From NCBI RefSeq assembly GCF_000012725.1, contig NC_007406.1, forward strand, positions 2,012,001-2,076,000: a DNA stretch of 64,000 nt. The letters are read 5' to 3'. A program made the translations under genes and the position numbers. Shown here piece after piece: positions 30,201 through 37,738 of the stretch. Positions within the stretch are counted from its first letter, which is position 1. Each line of letters begins with the position of its first letter. Source of the DNA: Nitrobacter winogradskyi Nb-255. Lineage in GTDB: Bacteria > Pseudomonadota > Alphaproteobacteria > Rhizobiales > Xanthobacteraceae. The notes under the pieces were generated by a model. It was not told where the DNA came from and searched no databases. It worked only from the letters and a program-made list of their open reading frames with translations.

Positions 30201-30711
30201 CGAGCCGGTCGCAGCGGGCCGTCGCAAGCGCGGGCTGATCGGCGTTGAACGCCTGCGCCACGGGACCCTCGGGCCCTCCGGTCAAGGCGATCAGACCTTC
30301 GTTTTCATCCCGTAGCCACTCCCAATTGACGTGAGGGCTGCAATGCTCCGGTGTTTCGAGGAAGGCGCGGGAGTTCAACCGCATCAAGTTACGATAGCCG
30401 GCTTCGCGCGTCGCCAGCAGGACGATTCGGGCAGGCGGTAGCGCGTTTCGGGCATTGGCATCCTGATCTGTGAAGTCCACCGCCAGTTCACAGCCGACGA
30501 TCGGCTGGATGCCAAGGCCTGCGACTTTGTCGGAGAATTCCAGCGCTCCGAACATGTTGTCGGTGTCAGTGAGCGCCAGGGCCGGCTGGTGGTCCGCCCT
30601 GGCCAGTTCCGCCAGCTTCTGGATCTTGATCGAGCCCTTCAACAAGGAATAGGCCGAATGGACATGCAGGTGAACGAAACCTGCGGGAGCCGCGAGGGTC
30701 TTCTGGGTCAT
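27205..30711 (-). CDS. dnaE: DNA polymerase III alpha subunit (DnaE1)
   Basis: Replicative chromosomal polymerase. 1168 residues, the length of DnaE1 rather than the shorter SOS mutagenesis DnaE2. It has an N-terminal PHP domain (HLHVHSAYSLLKG, about 14-26) and the catalytic palm with PDFDIDFCQERR (about 420). The finger/beta-binding region, a helix-hairpin-helix (about 850-900) and the OB fold (about 1000-1075) follow. Proofreading would be supplied by DnaQ elsewhere. ATG 30711 gives MTQKTLAAPAGFVHLHVH. The nearest upstream gene on the same strand is the SOS microprotein at 30851-30952, so read-through from its LexA promoter is possible. Confidence 0.97.
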   Translation of the reverse strand: MTQKTLAAPAGFVHLHVHSAYSLLKGSIKIQKLAELARADHQPALALTDTDNMFGALEFSDKVAGLGIQPIVGCELAVDFTDQDANARNALPPARIVLLATREAGYRNLMRLNSRAFLETPEHCSPHVNWEWLRDENEGLIALTGGPEGPVAQAFNADQPALATARCDRLAGIFGDRLYVELQRHGLDKERRVEGALIDLAYAKGLPLVATNEPYFATSDDYEAHDALLCIAGGRLVAETDREQLTPDHRFKTRAEMAVLFADIPEALSSTMEIAERCAFRPRTRKPILPHFTVASDAAAADGKNDEAAELRRQAQEGLAKRLAVHGVSTGMTEQDYSARLDFELDVITRMNYAGYFLIVADFIKHAKSKGIPVGPGRGSGAGSLVAYALTITDLDPIRFGLLFERFLNPERISMPDFDIDFCQERRGEVIDYVQKRYGRDQVAQIITFGTLQARGVLRDVGRVLQMPYGQVDKLTKLVPQNPAAPVSLKQAIEGEPKLQAFRDEDPVVARAFDIAQRLEGLTRHASTHAAGIVIGDRPLSELVPLYRDPKSDMPVTQFNMKWVEPAGLVKFDFLGLKTLTVLDVAVKLLKQRGIDVDLATLPLDDAASYQMLTQGDVVGVFQVESQGMRRALVDMRPDRFEDIIALVALYRPGPMANIPTYCARKHGEEEAEYLHPMLEPILKETFGVIIYQEQVMQIAQVMAGYSLGDADLLRRAMGKKIRSEMEKQRAIFVAGSVNNGVPRGQAETIFELLAKFADYGFNKSHAAAYALVSYQTAYMKAHFPVEFLAASMTLDMSNTDKLSEFRAEAQRLGIKVEAPSINRSGATFEVKEGVICYALAALKGVGAHAVEQIVEARKAGMFTSLADFAARVPPRAINKRVIESLAAAGAFEALEPNRARVFAGAEAILAACQRSHEATMIGQNDMFGGLADAPDIMLPRAEPWLPADRLRREYEAVGFFLSGHPLDDYATALKRLRVQSWVEFSRAVKSGATAGKVAATVVSRMERRTKTGNKMGIIGLSDPSGHFEAVLFSEGLAQFREVLEPGAAVLLQLDAELQGEEVRARVSRAEPLDDAAAKTQKGLRIFLRDSRPLESIEKRLQANDNGDPAGAAKVPASRQAGEGEVSLVMMLDLETEVEIKLPGRFRVSPQIAGAIKAVTGVVDVQAI

Positions 30712-30850
30712 GGTTTAAGGCAATCATCAGCCAGCGTCGGCCAAGGCCGACTCACAAAAGAAGGGTGGGGACTTGCGCCGGGCGAGTCCACGCGAAATCC
30801 CCCCACCTACGCGGCTGTTCTCGTTTTCCCCAGCCGCCCGGGTCGCCCGT

Positions 30851-30952
30851 TTACGAAAGCTGGGGAATAAGCTGCGCCCAGACAGCGACCATTCCGACGA
30901 ACAGCACGATCGACGCCAGCGCCGACGCCTCCTCGACAAACATTCTCAACAT
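30851..30952 (-). CDS. SOS-controlled 33-residue membrane microprotein (SidA-like)
   Basis: Thirty-three codons from ATG 30952 to TAA, too short for standard gene finders. The start is MLRMFVEEAS, followed by one hydrophobic segment (about 11-30, LASIVLFVGMVAVWAQLI) and PQLS at the end: a single-pass inner-membrane protein with a short acidic N-terminus. AAGGAG lies eight bases before the ATG. The promoter contains a perfect GTTC-N7-GTTC LexA box between -35 and -10. Established knowledge: Caulobacter SidA is a 29-residue, LexA-regulated single-pass protein that blocks division through the late divisome (FtsW/FtsN). Size, topology and control match; homology by sequence is not shown here. dnaE lies 139 bases downstream. 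Confidence 0.75.
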   Translation of the reverse strand: MLRMFVEEASALASIVLFVGMVAVWAQLIPQLS

Positions 30953-30984
30953 GGCTTCCGCTCCTTCGACTAAAACATAACGAG

Positions 30985-31014
30985 AATATTGTTCCCTATT
31001 TGTTCTTAAGTCAA
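30985..31014 (-). promoter_or_regulatory. LexA-controlled promoter of the microprotein gene
   Basis: On the minus strand TTGACT (31014-31009) and AATATT (30990-30985) are separated by 18 bases. Bases 30991-31005 of that spacer read GTTCCCTATTTGTTC on the plus strand, a perfect alphaproteobacterial LexA box. LexA bound there would occlude the promoter completely. Confidence 0.85.
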
Positions 31015-31184
31015 GGCAAGATGGAGCTGGAAATAATCCCCTTGGTTAATCGCCCTACGAAAGGCCAGTTGGAAAGGCCGAAACGAGATGTTTTCGGGTT
31101 TTTCGCAAACACACGGCTGCGGCAGCCGGGACTCACAGGTTTTCTGGTGACCCCTCACCGCAAGAAATGCGACGCGACCTTTCC

Positions 31185-31219
31185 AAGCATAATCCAATCA
31201 GCTTGATCGAATCATGCTT
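31185..31219. repeat. Mosaic palindromic element, copy 6 (single hairpin)
   Basis: AAGCATAATCCAATCA pairs with TTGATCGAATCATGCTT imperfectly. It matches in inverted orientation the AGCATGATCCGATCAAG hairpin inside the copy at 36396. It is the only structure seen in the gap from 31015 to 31263. Confidence 0.6.
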
Positions 31220-31263
31220 CTAGCGGAGGACGAAGTCGCGTCGGGACATCGCCGGTTCGGCGA

Positions 31264-31476
31264 TCACTTGCGCGGCCGCTTGATCAACTTGTACGACCAC
31301 CAGGCCGTTGCGTGGTTCCAGCTTTTGATAGGCTGGTTGCAGACCTTACAATCCGCCTGACCCGTATCCTTGAACGGACTGGTATAGACGGTCACGCTGT
31401 AGACAGCGCCGCAACCAGGACAGGTATATTCACCGCCGTCGCGGGCTCGTACGCCAGGTTTCAGTTTTTGGGCCAT
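31264..31476 (-). CDS. Hypothetical zinc-ribbon protein
   Basis: 70 residues from ATG 31476. Two CxxC pairs, Cys19-Cys22 (CPGC) and Cys43-Cys46 (CKVC), form a likely zinc ribbon. A Trp-rich basic C-terminus (SWNHATAWWSYKLIKRPRK) follows. A longer version to 31548 would need a TTG start and is less likely. It lies 135 bases after pyrF on the same strand. No function can be assigned; short zinc ribbons may bind nucleic acid or protein. Confidence 0.65.
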   Translation of the reverse strand: MAQKLKPGVRARDGGEYTCPGCGAVYSVTVYTSPFKDTGQADCKVCNQPIKSWNHATAWWSYKLIKRPRK

Positions 31477-31611
31477 AACGGCCCGATAGCGCCCCCCGGT
31501 CCATTCCGCAAGTTGTTTTGTTCGCTTGTCCGAAGGGATCAGGACCAACGGCTCACAAGCGGCGCGCTTGAAAAGAAATGACCCGGCAGAATCCCGCGCA
31601 GGCAGCTTGAT

Positions 31612-32334
31612 TCAATCCGGGCGCAGCGCATCCGCCATTTCCCGGATGATCGCTTGCGCGGCAGCTTTTGGATTGTCCGCGGCGTAGATGGGCCTGCCCA
31701 ACACCAGATAATCCGCTCCGGCGCGCATGGCCTCAAACGGCGTGGCCACCCTTTTCTGGTCATGCCGGGCGCCGCCGCTCGGGCGAATTCCGGGCGACAC
31801 GATCATCAGTTTGTTGTTCGTGTGCTTGCGAAGCTCGGCGGCTTCCAACGCCGATGCGACGACGCCGTCGACCCCGACCTCGAGCGCCCGCCTGGCGCGT
31901 GCAACGACGAGGTCTTCCACGCTGCATTCGAATCCCATCTCCTTGATATCCTCGGCATCCATGCTCGTGAGCACGGTGACGCCAAGTATCTTCATGTCGG
32001 AATTCCCGCGACCGGCGACGGCGGCTTTCATGATGCTCGTGACGCCATGCACCGTCAGGAAGGCGATCTTCAATTCCGCCGCCTGGGCGACCGCGCGCTG
32101 AACGGTCTCTTCAATGTCGTAATACTTGTAGTCCAGGAATACCCGCTTGCCTTCGGCGATCAGCTCCCTGGCAAACTCGTTTCCGCCGACGAGCTGCAAC
32201 CCCAAGCCGACCTTGTAGAAAGAGACTCCATCGCCCAGATCCCTGACAAGCTTTCTTGCATCCTCGATATTCCAGTAATCGAGGGCCACGATCAGCTTCT
32301 CGCGAGCAAGATCGGAATCATGTGAGCCTGTCAT
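31612..32334 (-). CDS. pyrF: Orotidine 5'-phosphate decarboxylase
   Basis: Converts OMP to UMP, the last step of pyrimidine synthesis. 240 residues from ATG 32334, with an ATG 12 codons earlier. The catalytic D-x-K-x-x-D-I tetrad region reads DYKYYDI with Asp68, Lys70 and Asp73. The phosphate-binding SPGIRP and GRPIY segments are near the C-terminus. Shared regulation with the zinc-ribbon gene is possible. Confidence 0.96.
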   Translation of the reverse strand: MTGSHDSDLAREKLIVALDYWNIEDARKLVRDLGDGVSFYKVGLGLQLVGGNEFARELIAEGKRVFLDYKYYDIEETVQRAVAQAAELKIAFLTVHGVTSIMKAAVAGRGNSDMKILGVTVLTSMDAEDIKEMGFECSVEDLVVARARRALEVGVDGVVASALEAAELRKHTNNKLMIVSPGIRPSGGARHDQKRVATPFEAMRAGADYLVLGRPIYAADNPKAAAQAIIREMADALRPD

Positions 32335-32422
32335 GCGGGCCTTCTCACCACTTGTCACGGAGGTCTTCACGGAATTGTAACTCTCGGCATGAACCTTCTA
32401 AAATTAGTATATTTTGCTACAG

Positions 32423-32463
32423 CAATATGCTCCGTTCAATGATATATTGAACACCAATATGCT
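32423..32463. promoter_or_regulatory. Candidate operator in the pyrF / DUF3551 divergent region
   Basis: GTTCAAT-GATAT-ATTGAAC (32434-32452) is a perfect 7-bp inverted repeat. It is bracketed by two exact copies of CAATATGCT (32423-32431 and 32455-32463), 32 bp apart or about three helical turns. The segment is very AT-rich compared with its surroundings. It looks like a regulator-binding site. It is not a LexA box because the spacing differs. Confidence 0.45.
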
Positions 32464-32558
32464 ACGCGTACCCGCCTTCCTTTACGGCTCTGTGATTTGT
32501 GATGCCGACAAACAAAGGCCGAGCGCGTAATCATTACTCGTTTATAAGGAGTGATTTG

Positions 32559-32801
32559 ATGCGTACAACCCTCATCGCTCTCGCTCTAATCTCCTCCTGC
32601 GCCGCGGCCAACGCCTCGGACTGGGACCGGCGGCATCCGTTCTGCATGATGCTTTACACACCGGTCGTGCACAATGACTGCAGCTTTGCAACGCTGGAGC
32701 AGTGCGTCGCGCGAACAAAAGGCTTGCCCGCCCAATGCGCGAGAAACCCGTACTTCGCCGGCGCAAATGATCGAAAGCGGCTTCATCAGCACAATCTCTA
32801 A
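32559..32801 (+). CDS. DUF3551-family small secreted protein
   Basis: 80 residues from ATG 32559, with AAGGAG at 32546-32551. A signal peptide (MRTTLIALALISSCAAANA) precedes a mature domain. Its motifs are HPFCMML, NDCSFATLEQC and ARTKGLPAQCARNPYF. The cysteine pattern and the ending fit DUF3551, a family abundant in Bradyrhizobiaceae and of unknown function. Disulphide bonding in the periplasm is likely. An in-frame ATG at 32499 would bury the signal peptide and is rejected. Confidence 0.85.
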   Translation: MRTTLIALALISSCAAANASDWDRRHPFCMMLYTPVVHNDCSFATLEQCVARTKGLPAQCARNPYFAGANDRKRLHQHNL

Positions 32802-32862
32802 CGTCAAGCGAAAGGCTTTCTAACGTCAAACGAAAGACTTGCGTCGTGGCGTCAGCTTCGTG

Positions 32863-33567
32863 TCAGTCGAGTTCGACGACGTGACCGTTCTCAAGTGATA
32901 CTCGCCGATCCATCCGGTCTGCGAGCTCCATGTTATGCGTCGCGATCAGCATTGACACCCGCGTCGCCTTCACAAGCTGCATCAGCGCATTGAACACATG
33001 ATCCGCCGTTTGGGGATCCAGGTTGCCGGTCGGTTCGTCGGCAAGCAGCACCCGCGGTGCATTGGCGACGGCTCGCGCGATCGCAACCCGCTGCTGCTCA
33101 CCGCCGGACAGTTCGGCCGGACGATGTGTGACCCGATCCTCAAGGCCGAGATAGGCTAGAATTTCTTGTGCGCGCTTGACCGTCTCCGCGCGCTTAAGTC
33201 CACGGATCATCTGCGGCAGCATGACGTTTTCGAGCGCTGTGAATTCCGGAAGAAGGCGGTGCGACTGGTAGACGAACCCGATATCGGTGCGCCTTATCTG
33301 CGTGCGCTCCACATCCGAAAGACCGGACGTCGCGATTCCTCCGATGTAGACCTCTCCCGCATCGGGGCTTTCAAGCAGCCCGGCAATATGCAGCAGGGTT
33401 GACTTACCCGATCCCGAGGGAGCCACCAGTGCGACGGACTGCCCCGCCCACAAGGCAAGCTTGGTGCTGTCCAGAATCGTCAGCCGTGTTTCACCCTGCG
33501 TATACTCCCGCTTGATGTCGTGAAGATAGACAGTCGGCGTTTCCTTCTTCCCCTGCTCCATGTCCAT
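32863..33567 (-). CDS. lolD: Lipoprotein-releasing ABC transporter ATPase LolD
   Basis: Powers extraction of outer-membrane lipoproteins from the inner membrane. 234 residues from ATG 33567. Walker [10 protein letters not shown] (49-57), Q-loop Gln101, signature LSGGEQQR (153-160), Walker B VLLADEP (173-179) and the switch histidine in ATHN are all intact. It begins two bases after the lolC stop. The upstream extension of the frame lies inside lolC and is rejected. Confidence 0.95.
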   Translation of the reverse strand: MDMEQGKKETPTVYLHDIKREYTQGETRLTILDSTKLALWAGQSVALVAPSGSGKSTLLHIAGLLESPDAGEVYIGGIATSGLSDVERTQIRRTDIGFVYQSHRLLPEFTALENVMLPQMIRGLKRAETVKRAQEILAYLGLEDRVTHRPAELSGGEQQRVAIARAVANAPRVLLADEPTGNLDPQTADHVFNALMQLVKATRVSMLIATHNMELADRMDRRVSLENGHVVELD

Positions 33568-33569
33568 GC

Positions 33570-34850
33570 TCACTCGTACCGCAAGGCTTCGACGGGATCG
33601 AGGCGGGCCGCGCGCCATGACGGATAAAGAGTAGCGAGGAACGACAGCGTCAGCGCCATGATCACGACGGCGCTTGTCTCCCGCGCATCGATCTCGGCGG
33701 GCAGCTTGGACAGGAAATAAAGCTCCGGCGAGAACAGTTCGGTGCTGGTGAGCCACGAGAGGAACGCCCGGATCGACTCGATATTGAGGCAGACCACGAG
33801 CCCCACGACAAAGCCGGTGAGCGTGCCGACAACGCCGATCGCGGCCCCCGTGATCAGGAAGATACGCATGATCGCCCCCTGCGAAGCTCCCATGGTCCGC
33901 AGGATGGCGATATCGCTCCCCTTGTCCTTGACCAGCATGATCAGCCCCGACACGATATTCAGCGCCGCGACGAGGACGATCAGCGTCAGGATCAGGAACA
34001 TCACATTGCGTTCAACCTGGAGCGCATTGAAGAACGTGGAATTGCGCTGCCGCCAGTCAACCAGAAACACTGGCCGGCCGGCGGCCTCCGTCACCGATTT
34101 GCGGAAGTCATCGATCTTGTCAGGATTGTCCGTGTAGACCTCGATCGAGGTGACATCGTTGGCGCGATTGAAATAGGCCTGCGCCTCGGCCAGCGGCATG
34201 AATACGAAGGTGGAGTCGTATTCGGACATCCCGATCTCGAACACCGCCGCGATCTTGTACGGCTTGATGCGTGGAGTCGTGCCCATCGGAGTCACGGCCC
34301 CGCGCGGCGCGACCAGCGTCACGCTGTCGCCCGCGTGCAGCGAGAGTTGATCGGCCAGGCGCCGGCCGATGGCCACGCCCTGCCCCTCGTCGAAGCCGTC
34401 GAGCGTCCCCTGTTTGATGTTCCTGGCGATGGAGGTGAGATTGTTGAGGTCATCGGCCCTGATGCCCCGGACAAAAACACCAGCGGCATTATAGGGCGAA
34501 GAGCCGAGCGCCTGACCGTCGACGACAGGCGCGGCAAGCCGTATCCCCTTCACCTGGCTGACGCGTTCCGCGACCTCCTTCCAGTCGGTGAGCGGCGACT
34601 CCAGCGGCTGAACCAGGAGATGCCCGTTCAGGCCAAGGATCTTGCTGAGCAGTTCGGTACGAAACCCATTCATGACGGCCATCACGATGATCAGCGTGGC
34701 CACGCCGAGCATGATGCCGAGGAACGAGAATCCGGCAATGACGGAGATGAACCCTTCCTTCCGCCGTGCTCGCAGATAGCGTCCGGACAGCATCCACTCG
34801 AAGGCAGCGAAAGGCTTGGTCCGGAGCGGCTCGTTCATGGTCTCATCCAT
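33570..34850 (-). CDS. lolC: Lipoprotein-releasing system permease LolC/LolE
   Basis: Membrane partner of LolD. 426 residues with a first membrane helix (about 35-60, [28 protein letters not shown]), a large periplasmic domain (about 65-275) and three C-terminal helices ending in [18 protein letters not shown]. Only one permease gene is present, so a LolC/E (LolF-type) homodimer is inferred, as in many non-enteric Proteobacteria. It lies 72 bases after proS. Confidence 0.94.
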   Translation of the reverse strand: MDETMNEPLRTKPFAAFEWMLSGRYLRARRKEGFISVIAGFSFLGIMLGVATLIIVMAVMNGFRTELLSKILGLNGHLLVQPLESPLTDWKEVAERVSQVKGIRLAAPVVDGQALGSSPYNAAGVFVRGIRADDLNNLTSIARNIKQGTLDGFDEGQGVAIGRRLADQLSLHAGDSVTLVAPRGAVTPMGTTPRIKPYKIAAVFEIGMSEYDSTFVFMPLAEAQAYFNRANDVTSIEVYTDNPDKIDDFRKSVTEAAGRPVFLVDWRQRNSTFFNALQVERNVMFLILTLIVLVAALNIVSGLIMLVKDKGSDIAILRTMGASQGAIMRIFLITGAAIGVVGTLTGFVVGLVVCLNIESIRAFLSWLTSTELFSPELYFLSKLPAEIDARETSAVVIMALTLSFLATLYPSWRAARLDPVEALRYE

Positions 34851-34922
34851 CGTTCGATAATCCCATGATTCGGACCAATTGTGGCCGGAATGGCATTGAG
34901 AAACGCGCGCGGTGGATAATCG

Positions 34923-36242
34923 CTACGCCATCAGCCGCGCAACAGCATCCTCCAGCGCGACATTCTCACGTGATCCGTCGCCGCGCCGCTTGATCTCGAC
35001 CTTGCCTTCGGCGAGTCCTTTCGGGCCCACCATTACCTGCCAGGGACTCCCGATCAAGTCGGCGGTTGCGAACTTCGCGCCGGCCCGCTGGTCGGTGTCA
35101 TCGTAAAGCACATCGACGCCCCTGGCGGACAGTTCGCGGTAAATCCGCTCACATGCCTCATCGGTATCACTGGCGCCTTGTTTCAGATTCAGGATCGCGA
35201 CCGTGAATGGCGCCACCGCCTCCGGCCATTTGATGCCCGCCTCATCATGGCACGCCTCGATGATCGCGCCGACCAGTCGAGAGACCCCTACGCCGTAGGA
35301 GCCGCCGTGGATCGGCTGCTCGACGCCGTCGGTGCCGGTCACCAGCGCCTTCATCGACTCGGAATACTTGGTGCCGAAATAAAAGATCTGGCCGACCTCG
35401 ATGCCGCGCGTATGAACGCGCCTTTCTTCCGGAACCTCGCGCTCATAGCGCGGCCCGTCATGCACGTCCTCCGTCGCGGCATAGGCTGTAGTCCATTGCC
35501 TGACGATCGGCGTCAGATCGCCGTCGTAATCCACTTCCGTGCCGGGTATGGGAAGATCAAGAACATCCTTGTCGATATAGACGCCCGACTCGCCCGTCTC
35601 GGCGAGGACGATGAATTCATGGCTGAGATCGCCGCCGATCGGGCCGGTTTCCGCCCGCATCGGAATCGCCTTTAAGCCCATGCGCGCGAACGTGCGCAGG
35701 TAGGCGACGAACATCCTGTTGTAGGAGCGCCGAGCGCCGGCTTCATCGATATCGAAGGAATAAGCATCCTTCATGAGGAATTCGCGACCGCGCATGACGC
35801 CGAAACGGGGGCGCTGCTCGTCGCGGAACTTCCACTGGATATGATAGAGGTTGAGCGGCAGGCTCTTGTAGGAGCGGATATAGCCGCGGAAGATTTCAGT
35901 GATCATCTCCTCGTTGGTCGGCCCATACAGCAGTTCGCGCTTGTGGCGATCCTGAATCCGCAACATCTCCGGCCCATAGGCATCGTAACGCCCGCTCTCG
36001 CGCCAGAGGTCCGCGAGTTGCAGCGTCGGCATCAGCAGTTCGATGGCGCCGGCGCGGTTCTGCTCCTCGCGCACGATGGCCTCGATCTTCTTCAGCACCC
36101 GAAGACCCAGTGGAAGCCAGGCATAGATGCCGGCCGCCTCCTGACGTATCATGCCCGCCCGCAGCATCAGCCGGTGCGAGACGATCTCGGCCTCCTTCGG
36201 AGTCTCTTTCAGAATCGGCAAGAAAAACCGCGACAGTCGCAT
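34923..36242 (-). CDS. proS: Prolyl-tRNA synthetase, alphaproteobacterial short form
   Basis: 439 residues from ATG 36242 ([15 protein letters not shown]). The class II core shows [11 protein letters not shown] (about 110), [25 protein letters not shown] (about 138-160) and the [12 protein letters not shown] motif 3. A C-terminal anticodon-binding domain follows (about 340-439). The ~180-residue editing insertion of E. coli ProRS is missing, as is normal for the alphaproteobacterial type. The longer upstream frame is repeat-derived and rejected. Confidence 0.96.
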   Translation of the reverse strand: MRLSRFFLPILKETPKEAEIVSHRLMLRAGMIRQEAAGIYAWLPLGLRVLKKIEAIVREEQNRAGAIELLMPTLQLADLWRESGRYDAYGPEMLRIQDRHKRELLYGPTNEEMITEIFRGYIRSYKSLPLNLYHIQWKFRDEQRPRFGVMRGREFLMKDAYSFDIDEAGARRSYNRMFVAYLRTFARMGLKAIPMRAETGPIGGDLSHEFIVLAETGESGVYIDKDVLDLPIPGTEVDYDGDLTPIVRQWTTAYAATEDVHDGPRYEREVPEERRVHTRGIEVGQIFYFGTKYSESMKALVTGTDGVEQPIHGGSYGVGVSRLVGAIIEACHDEAGIKWPEAVAPFTVAILNLKQGASDTDEACERIYRELSARGVDVLYDDTDQRAGAKFATADLIGSPWQVMVGPKGLAEGKVEIKRRGDGSRENVALEDAVARLMA

Positions 36243-36347
36243 GAGCAGGCCTGGAATCGCTTGGGGATCGGATGCCGGCAGTGAAACCGGATCGGCCGGC
36301 AAAATACAAGGTCCGCGGGACGACAAGCCACGCGAAAACAGCCGAAT

Positions 36348-36379
36348 TTCACGCGCCTGAAACATTTCAGGCACGTGAA
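36348..36379 (-). other. 15-bp inverted repeat upstream of proS
   Basis: TTCACGCGCCTGAAA and TTTCAGGCACGTGAA around a two-base centre: 14 of 15 pairs match. It lies 106 bases upstream of the proS start, next to palindromic copy 7, but does not resemble that family. It could be a regulator site or a leader hairpin. Confidence 0.5.
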
Positions 36380-36395
36380 GCGCGGTAGCACCTAT

Positions 36396-36563
36396 AGCAT
36401 TTTCGAGCGAAGCCTCGAGCCTGACCCGAGAATGAAATCCGGTTCGCTCGAAAACGCTTTGGAGCATGATCCGATCAAGTTGAATCGGACCATGCTCTAG
36501 AAATGATTATCTGGTCGCATTTTCTTGCGGCGAACCGGTATCCACTTCGCCGGAAAATGCTCT
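36396..36563. repeat. Mosaic palindromic element, copy 7 (three modules)
   Basis: Three modules in series. First, CTATAGCATTTTCGAGCGAA…TTCGCTCGAAAACGCT, with an inserted CTCGAGCCTGACCCGAG hairpin in its loop. Second, AGCATGATCCGATCAAG…CGGACCATGCTCT. Third, GCATTTTCTTGCGGCGAACC…TTCGCCGGAAAATGCTCT. It occupies most of the 404-base proS-ycnI gap and marks one edge of the copper cassette. Confidence 0.9.
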
Positions 36564-36646
36564 GACCGCCCAAGTTTAACTATCGACCTGAATCTCCGCC
36601 CCGGCGTCAAACCGGGCAGAATCGGGAGCGATATATCGGCGGAGTC

Positions 36647-37177
36647 TCAGGGTTTGGCCTTCAGCCGGACCACCGGCGCAGGCGCGCGCGGTTTGTCAGC
36701 CTGCCCCGCTTGCGGGATTTCGGTCCAGCGTTGACTCCCCTGCTCGCACTCCTGTTCGGCGGGGAAATAAAGGCTCTGTCCCGCCTTGTCCGGAAGTCGA
36801 ACCACCAGGCCGAACGTATCATAGAGGTTGTCCGGCAACGGACCACCTCGCCAGATAACCTCCTCCACGACATCCGTGACGGTTTTTCCGTGCGGCCCCT
36901 GCACCGGCGCCTCGAGTTTCCTGCTCTTGATATCGACATTCCAGCCCGGCTTCATCTGCGGCTTCACCGACAGGATGCCTTCCGGCAGCCTGATCCGCAG
37001 CACCGTGGTCGCGCTGCCATTGCAGCCGTGCGGCACGGTGAAGGTGAGACGCGCGTAGCTGTCCGCGGGCGCATCCGCGGGCTGGACCGTGACATGCGCC
37101 AGCGCCGCCTCCCATGAGGCCACCACGGCAGCCGCCGCGATGGCCGAACCGATCCACGATCCCGAGACGCGCATCAT
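36647..37177 (-). CDS. YcnI-like (DUF1775) periplasmic copper protein
   Basis: 176 residues with a signal peptide (to about ALA, 27) followed immediately by HVTVQPADAPADSYARL, so the mature protein begins with histidine. YcnI proteins bind Cu(II) through such an N-terminal His and a conserved Trp, and the segment SVKPQMKPGWNVDI is typical. Its start codon overlaps the end of the upstream PCuAC gene (ATGATGA). Probably the fourth gene of a copper-acquisition operon comparable to Bradyrhizobium pcuABCDE; that parallel is from memory. Confidence 0.85.
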   Translation of the reverse strand: MMRVSGSWIGSAIAAAAVVASWEAALAHVTVQPADAPADSYARLTFTVPHGCNGSATTVLRIRLPEGILSVKPQMKPGWNVDIKSRKLEAPVQGPHGKTVTDVVEEVIWRGGPLPDNLYDTFGLVVRLPDKAGQSLYFPAEQECEQGSQRWTEIPQAGQADKPRAPAPVVRLKAKP

Positions 37178-37710
37178 TTCCGGCTTCCATCATGTGAGTG
37201 ATCCGGCGGGTTCTTCATCGCTCCGCCTGACGCGCCGGGCGCTCGCGTACCCATGCCTTCCACATCGAGCGTGACCGCGACGTCACCGGCCTTTTCGAAC
37301 TTAAGCGTGATCGGCACCTTCTCGCCCTTTTTGAAGGGATGCTTGAGATCGAGTAGCATCAGGTGATAGCCGCCCGGCTCCAGCTTGACCGTCTTGCCCG
37401 GCTCGACGGCGAGACCACCCTCGACCTGATTCATTTTCATAACGCCGTTGTTCATGCTCATTTCATGAACCTCGAGCCTACCGGCGGCATCGGTCGATCC
37501 GCCGACAAGCTTATCAGCGACCCCGCCTTTATTCTCGATGGTGACGTATCCGACAGCGACCTTGGCGCCGCCCGCCGTGGCGCGGGTCCAGGGCAGGGAA
37601 ACGACCAGATCGCCCGCGCTGACGGATTCGGCGTGAACCGGCGTCACCAGACCAAGCGTCGCAACGGCCACCGCGCCGATCATGCCGCGGGATGTCAACC
37701 ATGATTTCAT
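37174..37710 (-). CDS. pcuC: PCuAC-family periplasmic copper chaperone
   Basis: 178 residues from ATG 37710. A signal peptide ends near VHAES (~28). The Cu(I) motif H-x-M…M…H-x-M is visible as HEMSMNNGVMKMNQ and GGYHLML. These proteins deliver copper to cytochrome oxidase CuA/CuB sites, often with Sco1. The C-terminal ~30 residues are Gly/Pro/His-rich. It is translationally coupled to the YcnI gene and lies 28 bases after the TonB receptor gene. An upstream start adds 64 unconserved residues. Confidence 0.92.
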   Translation of the reverse strand: MKSWLTSRGMIGAVAVATLGLVTPVHAESVSAGDLVVSLPWTRATAGGAKVAVGYVTIENKGGVADKLVGGSTDAAGRLEVHEMSMNNGVMKMNQVEGGLAVEPGKTVKLEPGGYHLMLLDLKHPFKKGEKVPITLKFEKAGDVAVTLDVEGMGTRAPGASGGAMKNPPDHSHDGSRK

Positions 37711-37738
37711 GACATGCTCCTTTTGGTTCTGTCTGCCC

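Noticed and set aside
30727-30939. 70-codon ORF overlapping the microprotein in another frame
   Set aside because: Arg/Ser-rich, starts inside the microprotein gene without a ribosome-binding site; the 33-codon frame has the promoter and Shine-Dalgarno.
31006-31197. 63-codon minus-strand ORF overlapping the LexA promoter
   Set aside because: No ribosome-binding site, no conserved features, and it overlaps the promoter and a palindromic repeat.
32434-32452. GTTC…GAAC dyad as a LexA box
   Set aside because: Alphaproteobacterial boxes are direct GTTC-N7-GTTC or GAAC-N7-GAAC; here the half-sites are inverted and 11 bases apart.
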